In this document: positions 42,928 through 54,551 of the stretch, one piece after another
Numbering within the stretch: the first letter of the stretch is position 1
How the letters are laid out: each line of letters begins with the position of its first letter
Assembly (NCBI GenBank): GCA_037042915.1
Contig: CM073199.1
Location: 1,364,001 to 1,428,000 of the forward strand
DNA length: 64,000 bases
Reading direction: 5' to 3'
Source of the DNA: Auricularia sp. M13
Taxonomy: Eukaryota > Basidiomycota > Agaricomycetes > Auriculariales > Auriculariaceae
Notes under the pieces: generated by a model
What the model was told of the DNA's origin: nothing
Databases searched by the model: none
The model's input: the letters and a program-made list of their open reading frames with translations, nothing else
Translations under genes and position numbers: made by a program

Positions 42928-44868
42928 ATGTCGTTCACGCTCCCCGCCATCCACGACAACCCGGACGGGTCCTGGGGCCCGTCTGCGAGCCAGGTGCCCG
43001 CCCAATTCCGCGAGATCCCGTACGCGCCGTACTCCAAGTCTGACAAACTCGGCCGTGTCGCGGACTGGAACGAGACGGCCGGTGCTGGCGCTGCCCCGCC
43101 CAACGCGGCCGGCGGGCTCTCGACTGCTGCCCCAACGCGTACGGGCGGGCGGGCGCCAGGCGGGCGTGGGCGCGGCGACGCCCAGCAGGCGTTCGGCAGC
43201 GGCTCGACGAACGCGTTCGCATACTTCCACGTCGAGGACGAGTCCTCGTTCTCGCTCGTCGACAACAAAACGGGCGGGCCCAGGCGCGGCATGCCCACCG
43301 GCTTTGGTGCCCGCGGCAGGGGCGGCGCGGGCGGGCGCGGAGGCGCGAATGCTGGCCGTGGACAGTCGCGCGGAGGCCGCGGCGGGCAATGGCAGCAGGG
43401 TAACCGCAATATGGGCGGCAACCGTGGCGGCCGTGGAGGCTGGAACCGATGGGACAAGGTATGCGCTGGCTCTGCTATGTCAGTGCATCGCTCATTTCCT
43501 TGCAGTCTGCTCGTCTGCGCGAGTCTTCCGTCCCCATCTCGCCAAACTGGAAAATGCTCGAGGAGATCGAGTTCTCGCGCTTGACGAAGCTGCGTCTCGA
43601 GGTCGACGAGCCAGAACTGCTGTTAGTGCACACGATTCGTCCGCTTATTTCCTGATCTGACCGGTTTTAGGTCGTCCTACGGCAAGGTGTATCCATACGA
43701 CAAAGCATACGACCGTGTAACGACAAAACTCGAAAAACCGCTGCAAATCCTTGACAGGGCGCGGTACAACCCTACTACCTCGGACGATCCGATTATCCAG
43801 CAGGTAAATTCCATCTAATATTTTATCTGTCCTCCGCCCTCACACAATTCCCACAGTTGGCAGCAAACAACACTGCGACGATCTACACGACAGACTCGAT
43901 TCTCAGCTTGCTCATGTGCGCGCCTCGTTCTGTGTATTCGTGGGACATTGTCATTGTCCGCGAGGGGAACAAGCTGTTCCTCGACAAGCGCGAAGGCGGC
44001 CCGCTCGACTTCCTCACCGTCAACGAAAATGCGCAGGATCCGCCGCTCGACACCGACAAGGATTCCATTAACAGCGCCATCTCGCTCGCGCTGGAGGCCA
44101 CCTACGTCAACCAGAACTTCCTGTTCCAGGCCGTCAAGGAGAGCGACCCGCCGCTCGACCTCGGCGGGCCGAACCCGTTCCACAACCCGGAGGACAGCGA
44201 GGCGTCGGAGCTCGCGTCGTGCGGCTTCCGCTACCGGCTGTTCGACCTGAGCGTGAACGAGGAGGAGGACCTGAAGATCGCCGTGCGCACGGACGTCGAT
44301 GCGTACATCCCCGGCCCGACGGAGCAGTTCGTCAACATCCGCGCGCTGAACGAGTTCGACTCGCGCGCGCCGGGCGCGGGCGGCGCGCCCGACTGGCGCG
44401 CGAAGCTCGACGCGCAGCGCGGCGCCGTGCTCGCGACCGAGATGAAGAACAACAGCTGCAAGCTCGCGCGCTGGGCCGTCTCGTCCGTCCTTGCCGGCGC
44501 GGACATCCTCAAGCTCGGGTGCGTCTTCCGTCTAACCCCACCCTTCCCTGCCCCGGTCGCACACTCAACCGAATTGCAGGTTCATTTCGCGCGCAAACCC
44601 GCGCGACAACTCGCGCCACGTCGTGCTCTCGACGTCCGCGTTCCGCCCGTCCGACTTTGCCGCGCAGCTGAACGTGTCCATCGCCAACGGGTGGGGCATC
44701 GTGCGCGGCATCGCGGACGTCTGCCTCAAGCTGCCCGACGGCAAGTACGTCCTCATCCGCGACCCCAACCGGCCCGTCGTCCGGCTGTACGCCGTGCCGA
44801 TGAACGCGTTCACCGGCGAGGACGAGGACGAGCTGCTCGAGGAGGTCGAGGAAGAGCCCGCCGCTTGA
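42928..44868 (+). CDS. EIF3D: Translation initiation factor eIF3 subunit d
   Basis: The cap-binding/mRNA-selecting subunit of eIF3 in the cytoplasm. Start ATG 42928 gives MSFTLPAIHDNPDGSWGPS, the usual eIF3d N-terminus. An FAYFHVEDESSFSLVDN motif and a Gly/Arg-rich linker (GGNRGGRGGWNRWDK) follow. The conserved body includes SVPISPNWKMLEEIEFSRL, YGKVYPYDKAYDR, TDSILSLLMCAPRSVYSWDI, NEEEDLKIAVRTDVDAY, KLARW and, after the last intron, SRHVVLSTSAFRPSDFAAQL. It ends in an acidic tail (EDEDELLEEVEEEPAA). About five introns of usual size. All frame changes are explained by introns. The body from 43857 on is very GC-rich with strong codon bias, as expected of a highly expressed gene. Confidence 0.95.
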
Positions 44869-45218
44869 GCTGTACTCTTACATGTACGACTATTCGTGCA
44901 ACATATTACAGTCGGGCCGTTTGGTCGGCTCGCATTCTGCTTGTGGTTTGACTGGCGGCGGAATGCATTAAAGACTCGGGTGAATTATCGTTCGGAGAGA
45001 CTTGAGCGTAAGTTACATGGCCTCCTAGGCGCGCCAGGGGATATCAACATACAAGGAGCCGTCACCTGGTCGTAACTAGAGTAGAAAGAGGGACAAGAGC
45101 TACGGGTACAAGCTGCTCATAAAATCGATATCAACCGCTAGTCGCTATCGAGGATCCTGTTCCCGCGCGAGACGTCGATTGTCCTTTGGTGCATCGTCCT
45201 GCGAGCTTGAGGAAGGTG
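44869..45218. other. Convergent intergenic region
   Basis: 350 bases between the eIF3d stop and the stop of a small membrane-protein gene on the other strand. No gene or defined signal is seen. Confidence 0.35.
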
Positions 45219-45650
45219 TCATGCTGAGTATGGACCCAGATCCTCTCCGTCGGGTATCTTCTCGTCGGCGAGCTGTATCGTCGCGTTGGAAAAGTGCTGC
45301 TGGAGGTTTCGGAGCGCACAGTCGCGCCCGTCGCGCCACGCAGCGATGGCGACGCATGCCCTGAGATGCTCGCATTCGGGCCCCGAGTCGCGCTCCAAGT
45401 CCGTGTGAGTTTGCAGGCAGCAGTGCGGCAGATGCAGCTGCAGACTGTGGGCGGTGCGCGGGCATGATGTCGACCTGAAGTCGACGACGTAGAGGAAGAA
45501 CAGGAGGCCGGCGAGCATGCCCAGCATGAGGACGAGCGAGAGGAGGAGGGCGACGTAGAGCAGCTCGGCGGGTGTCAGGCCTGCGGGCAGGCCGAGGGAC
45601 ACCTTGACGGTCGTCGTCGTCGTCGTCCCTATGTTGTCGATGGCTGGCAT
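45219..45650 (-). CDS. Small single-pass membrane protein, unknown function
   Basis: 143 aa from ATG 45650. The N-terminus MPAIDNIGTTTTTTVKVSLG is Thr-rich. One strong membrane segment of about 25 residues (LLYVALLLSLVLMLGMLAGL and following) lies at residues 30-56. The rest is Cys/His-containing and soluble. Not recognised. A later exon in another frame (GSGSILSMTPSSSSQDDAP) may replace the annotated end if an intron follows the membrane segment; I could not settle this. Confidence 0.45.
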   Translation of the reverse strand: MPAIDNIGTTTTTTVKVSLGLPAGLTPAELLYVALLLSLVLMLGMLAGLLFFLYVVDFRSTSCPRTAHSLQLHLPHCCLQTHTDLERDSGPECEHLRACVAIAAWRDGRDCALRNLQQHFSNATIQLADEKIPDGEDLGPYSA

Positions 45651-46383
45651 TGCAGACTCGGAGGGTGCTTGCCGACTTCCTTGGTCGCGCCGTTGCTTTA
45701 TATTGATATTGATCACAGCTAGAGTTGCCGCGGGCCTATAATGTGGAAATTGCATTACGCCTCGAGGAGTCGAGGAAGGCAGCCTGCCCCCTTTCAAAGC
45801 GCCCACTTGCGAAGGTCTGATCGCAAGGACCAATGCCAGTCGTTCGCGGCTTGAACGGTACTCTCTCTCCTAGGTCCATTCGAATGCTGCAAGATAAGGG
45901 TGCATCCGTACAATGCTGAAGACAGATACGCTGAGCAGTCCGCGAGCACCCCCTTAGACCCGATCGTGTTGCTAGCACCATGCAATGTATCGGGGACAGT
46001 CGCAGGGCTGACCGAACGTACACATTCTCGCGTGAAAGACCCTTCGTGGTCGACTGGCGGCCAGCAGGCTGCGTAGACGAGGTCCAGGCACCACAAAAGC
46101 CCAGTGCTAGCGTCGTCGCGGATATCTGGCGTAGCAGGAAGACGAAGATCTATCCAGAGCCAACCAGACGCAATTTGCAAGCAGCTTGACAGGGAAGTTC
46201 TGACTCTGAGGCCCGCAGCGTGCGCAGACTCGGAGAATCTGAGAGATGCGCGAAAGGTGGATTGACTCGGAGTTTGAGCGGTGATACAGTAGCATCCGGG
46301 CGGAGGCTGTGCCGTGCCTGAATGGGATTTGCGTTCGCAAGGCCGCCTAAACGCCGGGTCAGTCTTCTCCATCCTCGCCAGCC
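45651..46383. other. Divergent intergenic region
   Basis: 733 bases between two small membrane-protein genes transcribed away from each other. It should contain both promoters. Long minus-strand frames here continue into the opposite strand of the next gene and have no motifs, so they are not called. Confidence 0.35.
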
Positions 46384-46963
46384 ATGTCCTACGACTCCAG
46401 CCTACTCGCGCACGCGCCGCACGTGACGAAGGCTGAGCAGCAGGTGCGCGTTTCCCGATTCCCGATTCAATCCCTGGGCCCGGCTCATGCTCACGCTCAC
46501 CCTCATATTGTAGGAAGGCTACAACGTCGACATCCTGAACCATAACGCCAGCGAGCCCACTGCGCCCAGGCAGCCCGAGACGCCGCAGCCCGTCCGACGC
46601 CCGCCATCGCCAACGGAGGAGCCGTACGCACGCAAACCACAGCAACAGCATGGGCGGCGATTCCAGTTCTGGCACACGCCCGCGGGCCGCATCGCCCTCG
46701 CCATACTCGCCTTCCTCGTCGTCGGCGCCATTGTCGGCGGCGCGGTCGGCGGCACCGTCGGGCGGCACAAATCCAGCGCATCCGCCGCGTCGCAGGGGAG
46801 CTCGGGCGACGGGGACCAGCCGCAATCGAGCGTCGCGCCGACGCAGGGTGCTGCTACCGCTGCGCCCGGCTCTGGTCCGCAGTCGCCACCAGCTGCAGCA
46901 CCGACGTCGGGCCAATCGCAAGGGAGCGGCGGCGGCGAACTGGGACTTGCGGGGCGTATATGA
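46384..46963 (+). CDS. Small single-pass membrane protein with Gly-zipper helix
   Basis: Two exons (46384-46443 and 46514-46963) give 169 aa. The start MSYDSSLLAHAPHVTKAEQQ is followed by a Pro-rich cytosolic part and then a membrane helix (IALAILAFLVVGAIVGGAVG) whose GxxxG-like spacing suggests dimerisation. A short basic flank (GRHKSS) and a Ser/Pro/Gln-rich tail follow. This layout is common in agaricomycete genomes and lacks a known function. Its frame differs from the longest open frames on both strands, but the splice signals and amino-acid make-up favour it. Confidence 0.6.
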
Positions 46964-47096
46964 GGCTTCGTGTAAAACCGCACTGTGGACACCGCCCTGC
47001 ATCTGCATCTACATCCTCGTCTTGATCTTCATCGAATATAATGTACACCTCGCAGCGTAACGCGAGTATGACCGGTCCAGCTAGCTCATCTACACT

Positions 47097-48520
47097 CTAC
47101 ACGAAATACGGTAATCCGCCGCCCATCGCGTTCTGCAAGTCGAGGCCGGGTGAGATGAGACGAGGCCGGGAGAAAAGAAGAGAAGGGAGCGGCGGGAAGG
47201 GAGCGGAAGTGGACGAGCGGAAGAGCAAGAGAAGGGAGAAGCGAGCGGAATTGGACGAGCAAGGACGGACGTACCGCTCTGGACGCGTTGACGGGGTGGT
47301 TCTTGTCATTCTCGGGCGCGGCGTCGAACACCTGGAACGCGCGCTCTCCGTCCTCGCGGATGGTGAGGATGCTCGCCATGTTGCCGCAGCGGTAGCAGTA
47401 GTTGGGCGCGCTCCAGACGGTGACGAGCTGGCCGTCGAACATCTGCTTGAAGCCCTCCTGCACCAGCTGGTGCGCGCGCGCGATCAGCGTTAGGTTGTTC
47501 ACGTGGTTGAACTACAGTGTGCGCCGTCAATCGGGTGAACAGCTTTGGGAGTTGGGAGGTGGGGACGGACTTCATGCGTGACGTTTTGCCCAAAGAGCCA
47601 GCCTGCGCCGCGCGGGCTGACCGCCCAGGTGTCCACCTCGTCAGGGTCGGACCACATCAGGTCTGCGTGCGTCCAGTCCCGATATGATAGTCAGCCCAGT
47701 TCGAACAGATCGGGCTTAACGTACCGCAGAACGCGCCTTCGTGCGGAATCTCCTGCGCGCGGCTCAGGACGCGTATTTGGTCCAACGTCCGGATATCCGG
47801 CGACAGTCCGCCGTGTACGCAGAGCACTGTGCCATCTATGATCTGCAGTACGAGCGCGATGAGTGAGCGAACGGCAGCAGCGAGGCAGACACTCACGGCA
47901 GCAAGATTCAGATAGTCGAACACGGCGCAGCAGGCTTTCCAGACGGTCGCGCTGCCGTACTTTTGCTGGCATTCGTCTTGCACGGCACGTTAGCCTGGAC
48001 GGTCACGAGCCGCAGTGCAATGCGCACCATAGAAGCCATACACCTGGGTGATCTGTCTGCTTTCGTGGTTGCCGCGCAGGAGCGTAATCTTGTCCGGATA
48101 GCTACATGGAGCAACGCAGCGCCGCTCGTCAACGAAGCCTGCGGGCAGCAGCGGCGGGCGCACCGTGCCTTGAGGACGAGCAGCAGCGAGATGGTCTCGA
48201 GGCTGTAGTACCCGCGGTCCACAAAGTCGCCCTGGCAGCAACTCAGCGTCCACACCCTAGGCAGCGCTAGTCAGACTGACCATGAATATGTAGCTGGTGG
48301 CGGGCACCATGCCGCCTTTGCGCAGCAGCTCGAGCAGGTCCCAGAACTGGCCGTGGATGTCGCCGCAGATGGTGACGGGCGCGGCGACGGGCTGGATGTT
48401 GGACTCCTCGAGCAGGACGAGGCGCACGTGCTCGCAGAGCACCTTCATATCCGCCTCCGCCAGGTGCCGGCACTCCAGCAGCTGCGCGAGCCACGCGTCG
48501 AGCCGCGCCATTGATGCCAT
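47097..48520 (-). CDS. SIT4: PP2A-like protein phosphatase catalytic subunit, PP6/Sit4 type
   Basis: A metal-dependent Ser/Thr phosphatase acting in cell-cycle and nutrient signalling. The start is ATG 48520 ([20 protein letters not shown]). About six introns separate the signatures [85 protein letters not shown] and [15 protein letters not shown]. These include the GDXHG, GDXVDRG and GNHE metal/catalytic motifs. DECQ and FDGQLVTVW favour PP6/Sit4 over PP2A and PP4. The last exon appears to end GGGLPYFV, comparable to the YFL end that is carboxymethylated in this family. The distinction within the family is by memory of motifs. Confidence 0.9.
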
Positions 48521-48975
48521 TGCCACTCAGTGTCACGGTCGTCGGTGTGAGGACGGAGACGGAGACGCGGTGCGCAAACGCCGAGCGGTGTTTGGATCGC
48601 GTTCGCGGCGCCCTGCTCTTCTTCCCTTCCGCGCTCGTGTCTCGCGCTGTCGCCGTTGTACTCATTCTGCGCGATAACGTTTTGAATTTAGACGTATCAA
48701 GCTGTAGGGCACATCCCGCGGGCGACTGGCGACCAGAAGCAACTGCGTTCAAGACGTCGACCTGTCCCTGCAGCATAGACGGTCCCAGCAACTGAACCCA
48801 GGTCCTCTTTGCGCTTGTTGCTACCAGGCCCACTTTTGGTATCGGCGCGGAGCAGTCAGCATTCACACGGGTTGCGCGCTGGCATCATAATACCTGTCCT
48901 GTGTCCATGCCGGTTGCGACGCCATCGTCTGTCCGTGCGCGGCAACCATAGCATTATGACGCGCAAAAGTCTACC
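48521..48975. other. Divergent intergenic region
   Basis: 455 bases upstream of the phosphatase and of the unclear gene at 48976. Promoter region by position. No further gene is seen. Confidence 0.35.
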
Positions 48976-49553
48976 ATGACGCCTCTGCATTCCGGCTACT
49001 GTCCTTGTCGCCGTCTCCGGGACGCCAATGGCCCGCCGATCCGTGCTCATGTCTACAGCTGGATGCGCATTCAGGACTTCGACATGCCATACTCGACGCT
49101 CAGCGCTCTGCTATCTACATACTGCTTGAGTCGCCAGTTGATCCTCCATTGCTTTCTGCGCGCGAAGCCCTGCTCAGGTCGCTCGCCGAGGATCCCTGGA
49201 TGCGCGCAGCTCCAATTCTCTGTACAAAAGATCCCTGCTGGAATCTTTGTCTTTTGGACATTGGGACACAGGCACATGCACGCCAGGCTCCCACTCTGCT
49301 CTATGTACGAATCCCGCGCTGCCACGCATCACCGTACGAGAATCTGTGTTCTTCGAGGTCTTGGCAGATGAAATTCACGATTTTACTCCGCGCGTCACAC
49401 CGAAGCAGCTCCGGGAGCACCTCCAGAGTGCAGTGCTCAATTTTCACTTTCTCGCGTTGGATGCCTTGGCCAGCCTACAGTCCCCGAGACGCATGGGTCG
49501 ACTGAGGCACGACAACGCCGCCGGCCTGCCCACTGGCAGGGAGTGACGCGCAT
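48976..49553 (+). pseudogene. Unrecognised gene, possibly broken
   Basis: A stretch of about 65 codons around 49120-49310 (ILLESPVDPPLLSAREALLR, DPCWNLCLLDIGTQAHARQA) has the look of real protein. A second stretch in another frame (PRITVRESVFFEVLADEIHD and what follows) runs to a stop at 49553. I found no intron joining the two, so either a frame change or an unusual splice lies near 49310. The N-terminus is unclear; ATG 48976 or 49029 are options. No known family. Confidence 0.35.
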
Positions 49554-49782
49554 TCTCCGGCGCTTCGTCGCACCGTGATATCCCGCGCCGCCACACCGCG
49601 TGGAGTAGAATTCTGCGCACGTCGAGATGATGACACAGGCCGAGAATCCCACAGGACACTGACAGGCGATCCGTGCCCCGGGCCTCGATGATTCATCGAA
49701 ATAATATAAAGAACGGCGACGCACCCCGCGCAGGCTGATCGTCTTGTCTTTGCACCATTTTCCTCACGGACAGGAGAACGTC

Positions 49783-51674
49783 ATGATATTGCCGATTGCG
49801 TTTGTGACGGTGGCGACGGCTCTGTCGTTGGGCGAGGCGGGTGAGCGCGCTCGGATTCTGCATGTGAACCTGAGTGCTTTGCTGACTACGTCTGCGCGAA
49901 GCTCTCGCCGCCTTCGTGACGCCGCGCTTCCCGCTGAATACGGCGAGCGGATGGACGGCGCAGGGAGTCGCGACGGGTCTGAGCTCGCCGCGCTCGCTGC
50001 TGTTTGACAGCGCGGGCCACCTGCTCGTCGTGATGTCTGGCGCGGGCATCCGCGGATACACCCTCGCCGCGGACGGCAGCGTCGCGTCGCAGACGACCGT
50101 CCGGAGCGACGCCTACCTCAACCACGGCATCGCGCTCAGCGCCGACGGCAAGACGCTCTACGCCAGGTACAGCAGGCGTCGCATTCACCCGGCTCATGCA
50201 ATCGCTCATCGTCTTCCGCAGCTCGAACAACACCGTCTGGAAGTTCGACTACGACGCGAGCACGCTCACGCTCACGAACCCACAAACCATCATCACGGGG
50301 ATGAACAACGCGGACCACGTCACGCGCACGCTGCTCGTCTCGCCCAAGCACCCGAACCTGCTCGTCGTGTCGCGCGGGTCGAACGACAACCTCGACATGG
50401 CGTCGCGCGACCCGCGCGAGGGGCGCGCGGCCGTCAAGGTCTTCGACCTCTCCGCCGTCCCCGCCGGCGGCTACACCTACGCGACAGGCGGCTACCTGCT
50501 CGCGTACGGCGCGCGCAACGAGATCGGGCTAACGGAGGACCGCGCGGGCAACATATGGGGCGTCGAGAATAGCGCGGACCAGCTTACGAGAGTTAAGGGC
50601 GGCGTGAGCACCGACGTGCATATTGATAACCCTGGCGAGAAGCTGCATAATTGTGCGCATTTGCATCTTTCTTTCTCTTTTGTGTGTGTTTGCTGAATTG
50701 GTGGTTGTTGTCGCAGTCGGCGATGCGCTCGCTGCTGCCAGCGCGGGCGACAGATGGTTCGGGTACCCGACGTGCTTCGCGGTCTGGCAGCCGAACCAGT
50801 TCCCGTCGTCCGACAACTTCCAGGTTGGCGACTGGTTCACGACCAATAACAATGATTCTGCCTGCGCGGTGAGTATTACAACTTTCAGTTTTCTTGCCGC
50901 GGAATCTCATCTCCCACGCAACTTACAGTCTGCCATTAAGCCCGCTCTTCTCTTCCAGGCGCACTCAGCACCAATCGACATCAAGTTCAGCCCAGCTGGC
51001 GACTCGAACGCCTATGGTATGTGTACGCAACGTTTGCCTTCCGCTGCGTGCTGACGAGAACAGTGTCGTTCCACGGCTCGTGGAACCGCCAGCCTCCCAC
51101 AGGGTGCGCAGCCTTTATACACGCAGGATGTCCCCTTCGCTGACCAGCATGCAGATACAAAGTCGTCTTCGTCCCAGGCCGCGTCGCGTCCGACGGAGCA
51201 TGGGCGCCCAACGAGCCCATCACGAGCAACGCGGGCTACCGCGACCTGCTGTGGAACCCTAACGTCAACGTCTGCCCCTCGCAGTGCTTCCGGCCGACGG
51301 GCCTCGCGTGGTCGCCCGACGGCCGCCGGCTGTACGTCGCCAGCGACGCCAGCGGCGAGATCGTCATGCTCTCGCGCACCGAGGTCGGTGCGACCAGCAG
51401 CGTGACCACCGCCACCACCACCAACGCGACGCCGACGTCGACCAGCAGCGCGCCGCTGCCTACTCAGACTAAGTACGGGCAGTGTGGTGGCAATGGGTGG
51501 ACGTGAGCCTATTTTCTATTTCTTTCACAGTTTTATTGCTAACGCTTGCTCTCTAGTGGCCCAACGGTGTGTGCGGCTGGCTCCACCTGCACGAAGCAAA
51601 ATGATTGGGTACGTTGTGCATAGCCCGGGTGGAAGTTCCGCTGATGGTTTTGCCAGTACTCGCAATGCTTATGA
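49783..51674 (+). CDS. Secreted PQQ-dependent pyranose/sorbosone dehydrogenase (AA12) with CBM1
   Basis: Family AA12 enzymes oxidise sugars with pyrroloquinoline quinone and can feed electrons to cellulose-cleaving monooxygenases. ATG 49783 starts a signal peptide (MILPIAFVTVATALSLGEAA, split by intron 1 at about 49842-49900). The beta-propeller follows: SGWTAQGVATGLSSPRSLLF, YLNHGIALSADGKTLYA, VWKFDYD, DHVTRTLLVSPKHPNLLVVS, YGARNEIGLTEDRAGNIWGV, HSAPIDIKF, VSFHGSWNRQPPTG, VCPSQCFRPTGLAWSPDG. A Thr/Ser linker and a fungal cellulose-binding module (YGQCGGNGWTGPTVCAAGST) end the protein. About seven introns. There is no N-terminal cytochrome (AA8), unlike the Coprinopsis enzyme. Stop TGA 51672-51674. 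Confidence 0.88.
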
Positions 51675-51832
51675 AGCGCTGTTCGGAAACCGTTGTACCA
51701 ATAACATTCACCATGAAATGAAATGTAGTTAAATCTACAATTTGAGCCCGATATCCGATGTTCCATTGAAGCCCGCCATATTGTTCAGAGACCTGCTTTG
51801 ATGGTGTCTGCAGCCTAGCAAAAGTTTGAGCG

Positions 51833-54246
51833 TCAACCAATATACAGCGAGTGACCACTAGAACCGACCTTCTCTGCAAACGCATAGACTGTGGCCATCG
51901 GATTCGCACCGAGCGCCATGGGTATCACGCTCGCGTCGACTACGCGGAGGTTCGTCGTCCCGTACACCTTGAGCGTCGCGTCGACTACACCGCCGAGCTC
52001 CCGCGCAGCCATCGGCAAGCTCCCCACGGGGTGATAGTACAGCGCCAAGCTATTCCACCAAAGTAATTGCATGAGATCCCATTGGTATTTCCTCTATGTG
52101 GGAGCGGTGGAAGTTACGCACTTTGACTTTATCCAGCTGTGAGGGTCGTTCGTTCAGCGCTCAGCCTCGGCGCCGCAGATATTCACAACTCACGATTCCA
52201 GCTGCTCGTCTGTTTGAAGGTCGGCGCCGGGAGACAGGCTGCTGGTGACCATCTTCCCGAGCGCGCCGGTGGTAGCGACGCGATGCGCCAGACGGACGAT
52301 CTTGACCAGGGCTTTAAGGTCTACATCAATGCTACGCTCAGCATATGTCGACCGCTTCCAGCAGGGACACAGGACGAACCGTAGTCGCGGCTGAGGAATT
52401 TGTGGTCGATGGTGGGCGGCGCGAGGGGATCAGCGCTGCCGATATGCTGCAGCAGATTCCGATTAGGTGGGGACCAAGTACCGCGTCAAAAACGCTGGAC
52501 ATACCACATGCCCACGACTCGTGGGATGCTGCATGGTGCGTCAGAGCCCAGTAATACCAACTTGCCTACGAGTGAGGGAAACGTACGAGATGCGACGCGG
52601 GCATGCAGAACGATATCGTCCCGTCCGGCAGGACGAAGCCCGGGAAGCCAGGGACGGGGAAGAACATGAGCTGGAAGTCGGTGTTGGTGCAGTGCGTATT
52701 GGCCAGCCAGTCGCGCTGGATCTCGAATTGTGCGCGCTCCAGGGGCGTAGTGGACTCGTCCGCGATGTACGCATCCAGCATGGCAGCCAAAGCTGACACG
52801 TCTTCCGCGGCGAGCGCGTGAGTAGGAATGTGCAGCATGGGACCGCCCGTAGAGCATGACTTGGCACTGTGAAATATTTAGTTATTGAAAGCAGGCTGAT
52901 GATATTGACGGACTCGAATGGAGGTTCAGGTTTTGCTTGGGCCACGGGAATCAAGTGGGCAGCAGCTAGAAGTACAAATAAGTCAGGCGGCGAGTAGTGA
53001 AGCTAGACGCATACCTTGGGCTTCGGGGGTGAGTGCCCAGTTGAGGAACAGCAGAATATGATCCTGGAGGTTCTCGCCCACAGGTAGTTCGAGCATTTGC
53101 TCGATGCCGAACTTATCGAGGACGCCTTTAAGCCCGATACCGGAGAGCTCGAGCAGCTGCGGGCTCTGGTACGATCCTACAGAACCGGTAGGCAATGAGC
53201 GACGCGTACGCGGGGCAAAGGAATGTTGTGCCCACTCACCTGCACTCAATATGACCTCTCGCGCGGCCTGCACAGTATGTCGCGACCCCCCGACATCGAC
53301 CACGACGCCCGTAGCCGTGAGTCCTGCTGGACCATTGGATAGGACGATCTTGACCGCGTGCGCATTGGTAAGGACCGAGATGTTGTTTCGTCCCGCGGTC
53401 ATTGCTAGGTAAGATGCTGCAGAGCTTTCTCTGGTGCTCTTGTGGACGTCCATACTGCGCACGGTATTGTGGAGTCCGAGCGAGTTGCCATTGTTCGGGT
53501 CGGTGTTGACCTCGAAGCCAAGCTGCTTCACGGACTCGACCAAGGGAGGCACGAGCGAAGAATACCACGTATTGTGGGAGGTCTAGTTGTGAGGGGCGTT
53601 CAGACTACAACGGCGACAAGTAGTAGCAAATGCGCACCTTGACGGGTCCATCGCTGCCTTGATATGCAGTCAGCACTTCGGAGGTAGGCACGATGTCGTT
53701 CTTCTGGGGAACATGAGTTTGGGACTTGTTGAAATAGTCGTTCAGCGAGTCGAAGGACCATCCCGGGTTGCCCAAGAGCTCAAGCGCGTCATATTCAGCC
53801 TTGCTCGCCCTGTTCCAGGTATAACCGTTGATCGACGAGGAGCCGCCCAGCCCTTTGCCTCTGGGAACGGGGATTTGCTGCTTTGCGGCGTGTTCCTGCG
53901 GCGTCGTCTTCAAGTTGGGCCAGTGATGAGTAGGGTTGAATGCACAGTCGAGCCAGCCTTTGAGATAAACGTCAGTAAAAGACCACACATACAAATGCGC
54001 GTTATCTTACCGCCTCCGCTGGTGATGACGGTTTCATTGCTGAGATCTGGGCCTGCTTCAATGACTGCGACTGTGACTTCAGGGTTCTCAGATAGCCTCG
54101 ACGACAAGTTAGAATGTGAAGGCGACAGTATTCGAGCGCGCTCACCGAGCAGCAAGGGCGAGTCCAGCTGTCCCGCCACCGACAATGACAAAGTCGTATC
54201 TCTTCTTCACAAACTCGAGAGCGTCCGTCGTTACGTTGGCAGCCAT
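51833..54246 (-). CDS. GMC oxidoreductase (AA3 family)
   Basis: An FAD-dependent alcohol or sugar oxidase/dehydrogenase. Start ATG 54246 reads MAANVTTDALEFVKKRYDFV, then the FAD-binding IVGGGTAGLALAARLSE and VIEAGPD. Later come VPRGKGLGGSSSINGYTWNR (GMC signature 1), VILSAG/SYQSPQLLELSGIG (signature 2), PVGENLQDH, FPVPGFPG, and the C-terminal active site YYHPVGSLPM with DASVIPMALGANPM (catalytic His, then Asn where family members have His or Asn). Many introns, with frame changes at each. No secretion signal is seen, so it may be intracellular or the annotated first exon may be incomplete. The gene converges on the AA12 gene, with 158 bases between stops. Confidence 0.87.
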
Positions 54247-54551
54247 TGGGGTATTGGGAGATAGGCAGAGAGCGACTAGACATGGTCCAAGATATAGGTC
54301 GCGGATAGAGTTAACGCCGGTGCCAAAAAAGGGCGATTACGGGCATCGATGCCCAACACCGGACGGAATCCGACATGAGCGCCAGGGCCAGTGGACACTG
54401 CACCGACAGGCACGGTCTCCGGCGTGGAAGGTACGGGAGGAATCTCGGGTTGCTTCCGCACGTGCCAGGAGGCTGTTGTCGCGGAAGAAAACGCGCCGGA
54501 ACGCGGTTCAGACCCCGACGTTCAGGTTTCACTCGTCCCCTCAGCGCACAA
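54247..54551. other. Divergent intergenic region
   Basis: 305 bases between the GMC start and the start of the next gene on the other strand. A promoter region for both. Open frames crossing it have no support. Confidence 0.35.

Noticed and set aside
45794-47008. 404-codon open frame on the minus strand
   Set aside because: It is rich in Arg/Trp/Ala, has no motif, and overlaps the small membrane protein whose splice signals and membrane helix are convincing on the other strand.
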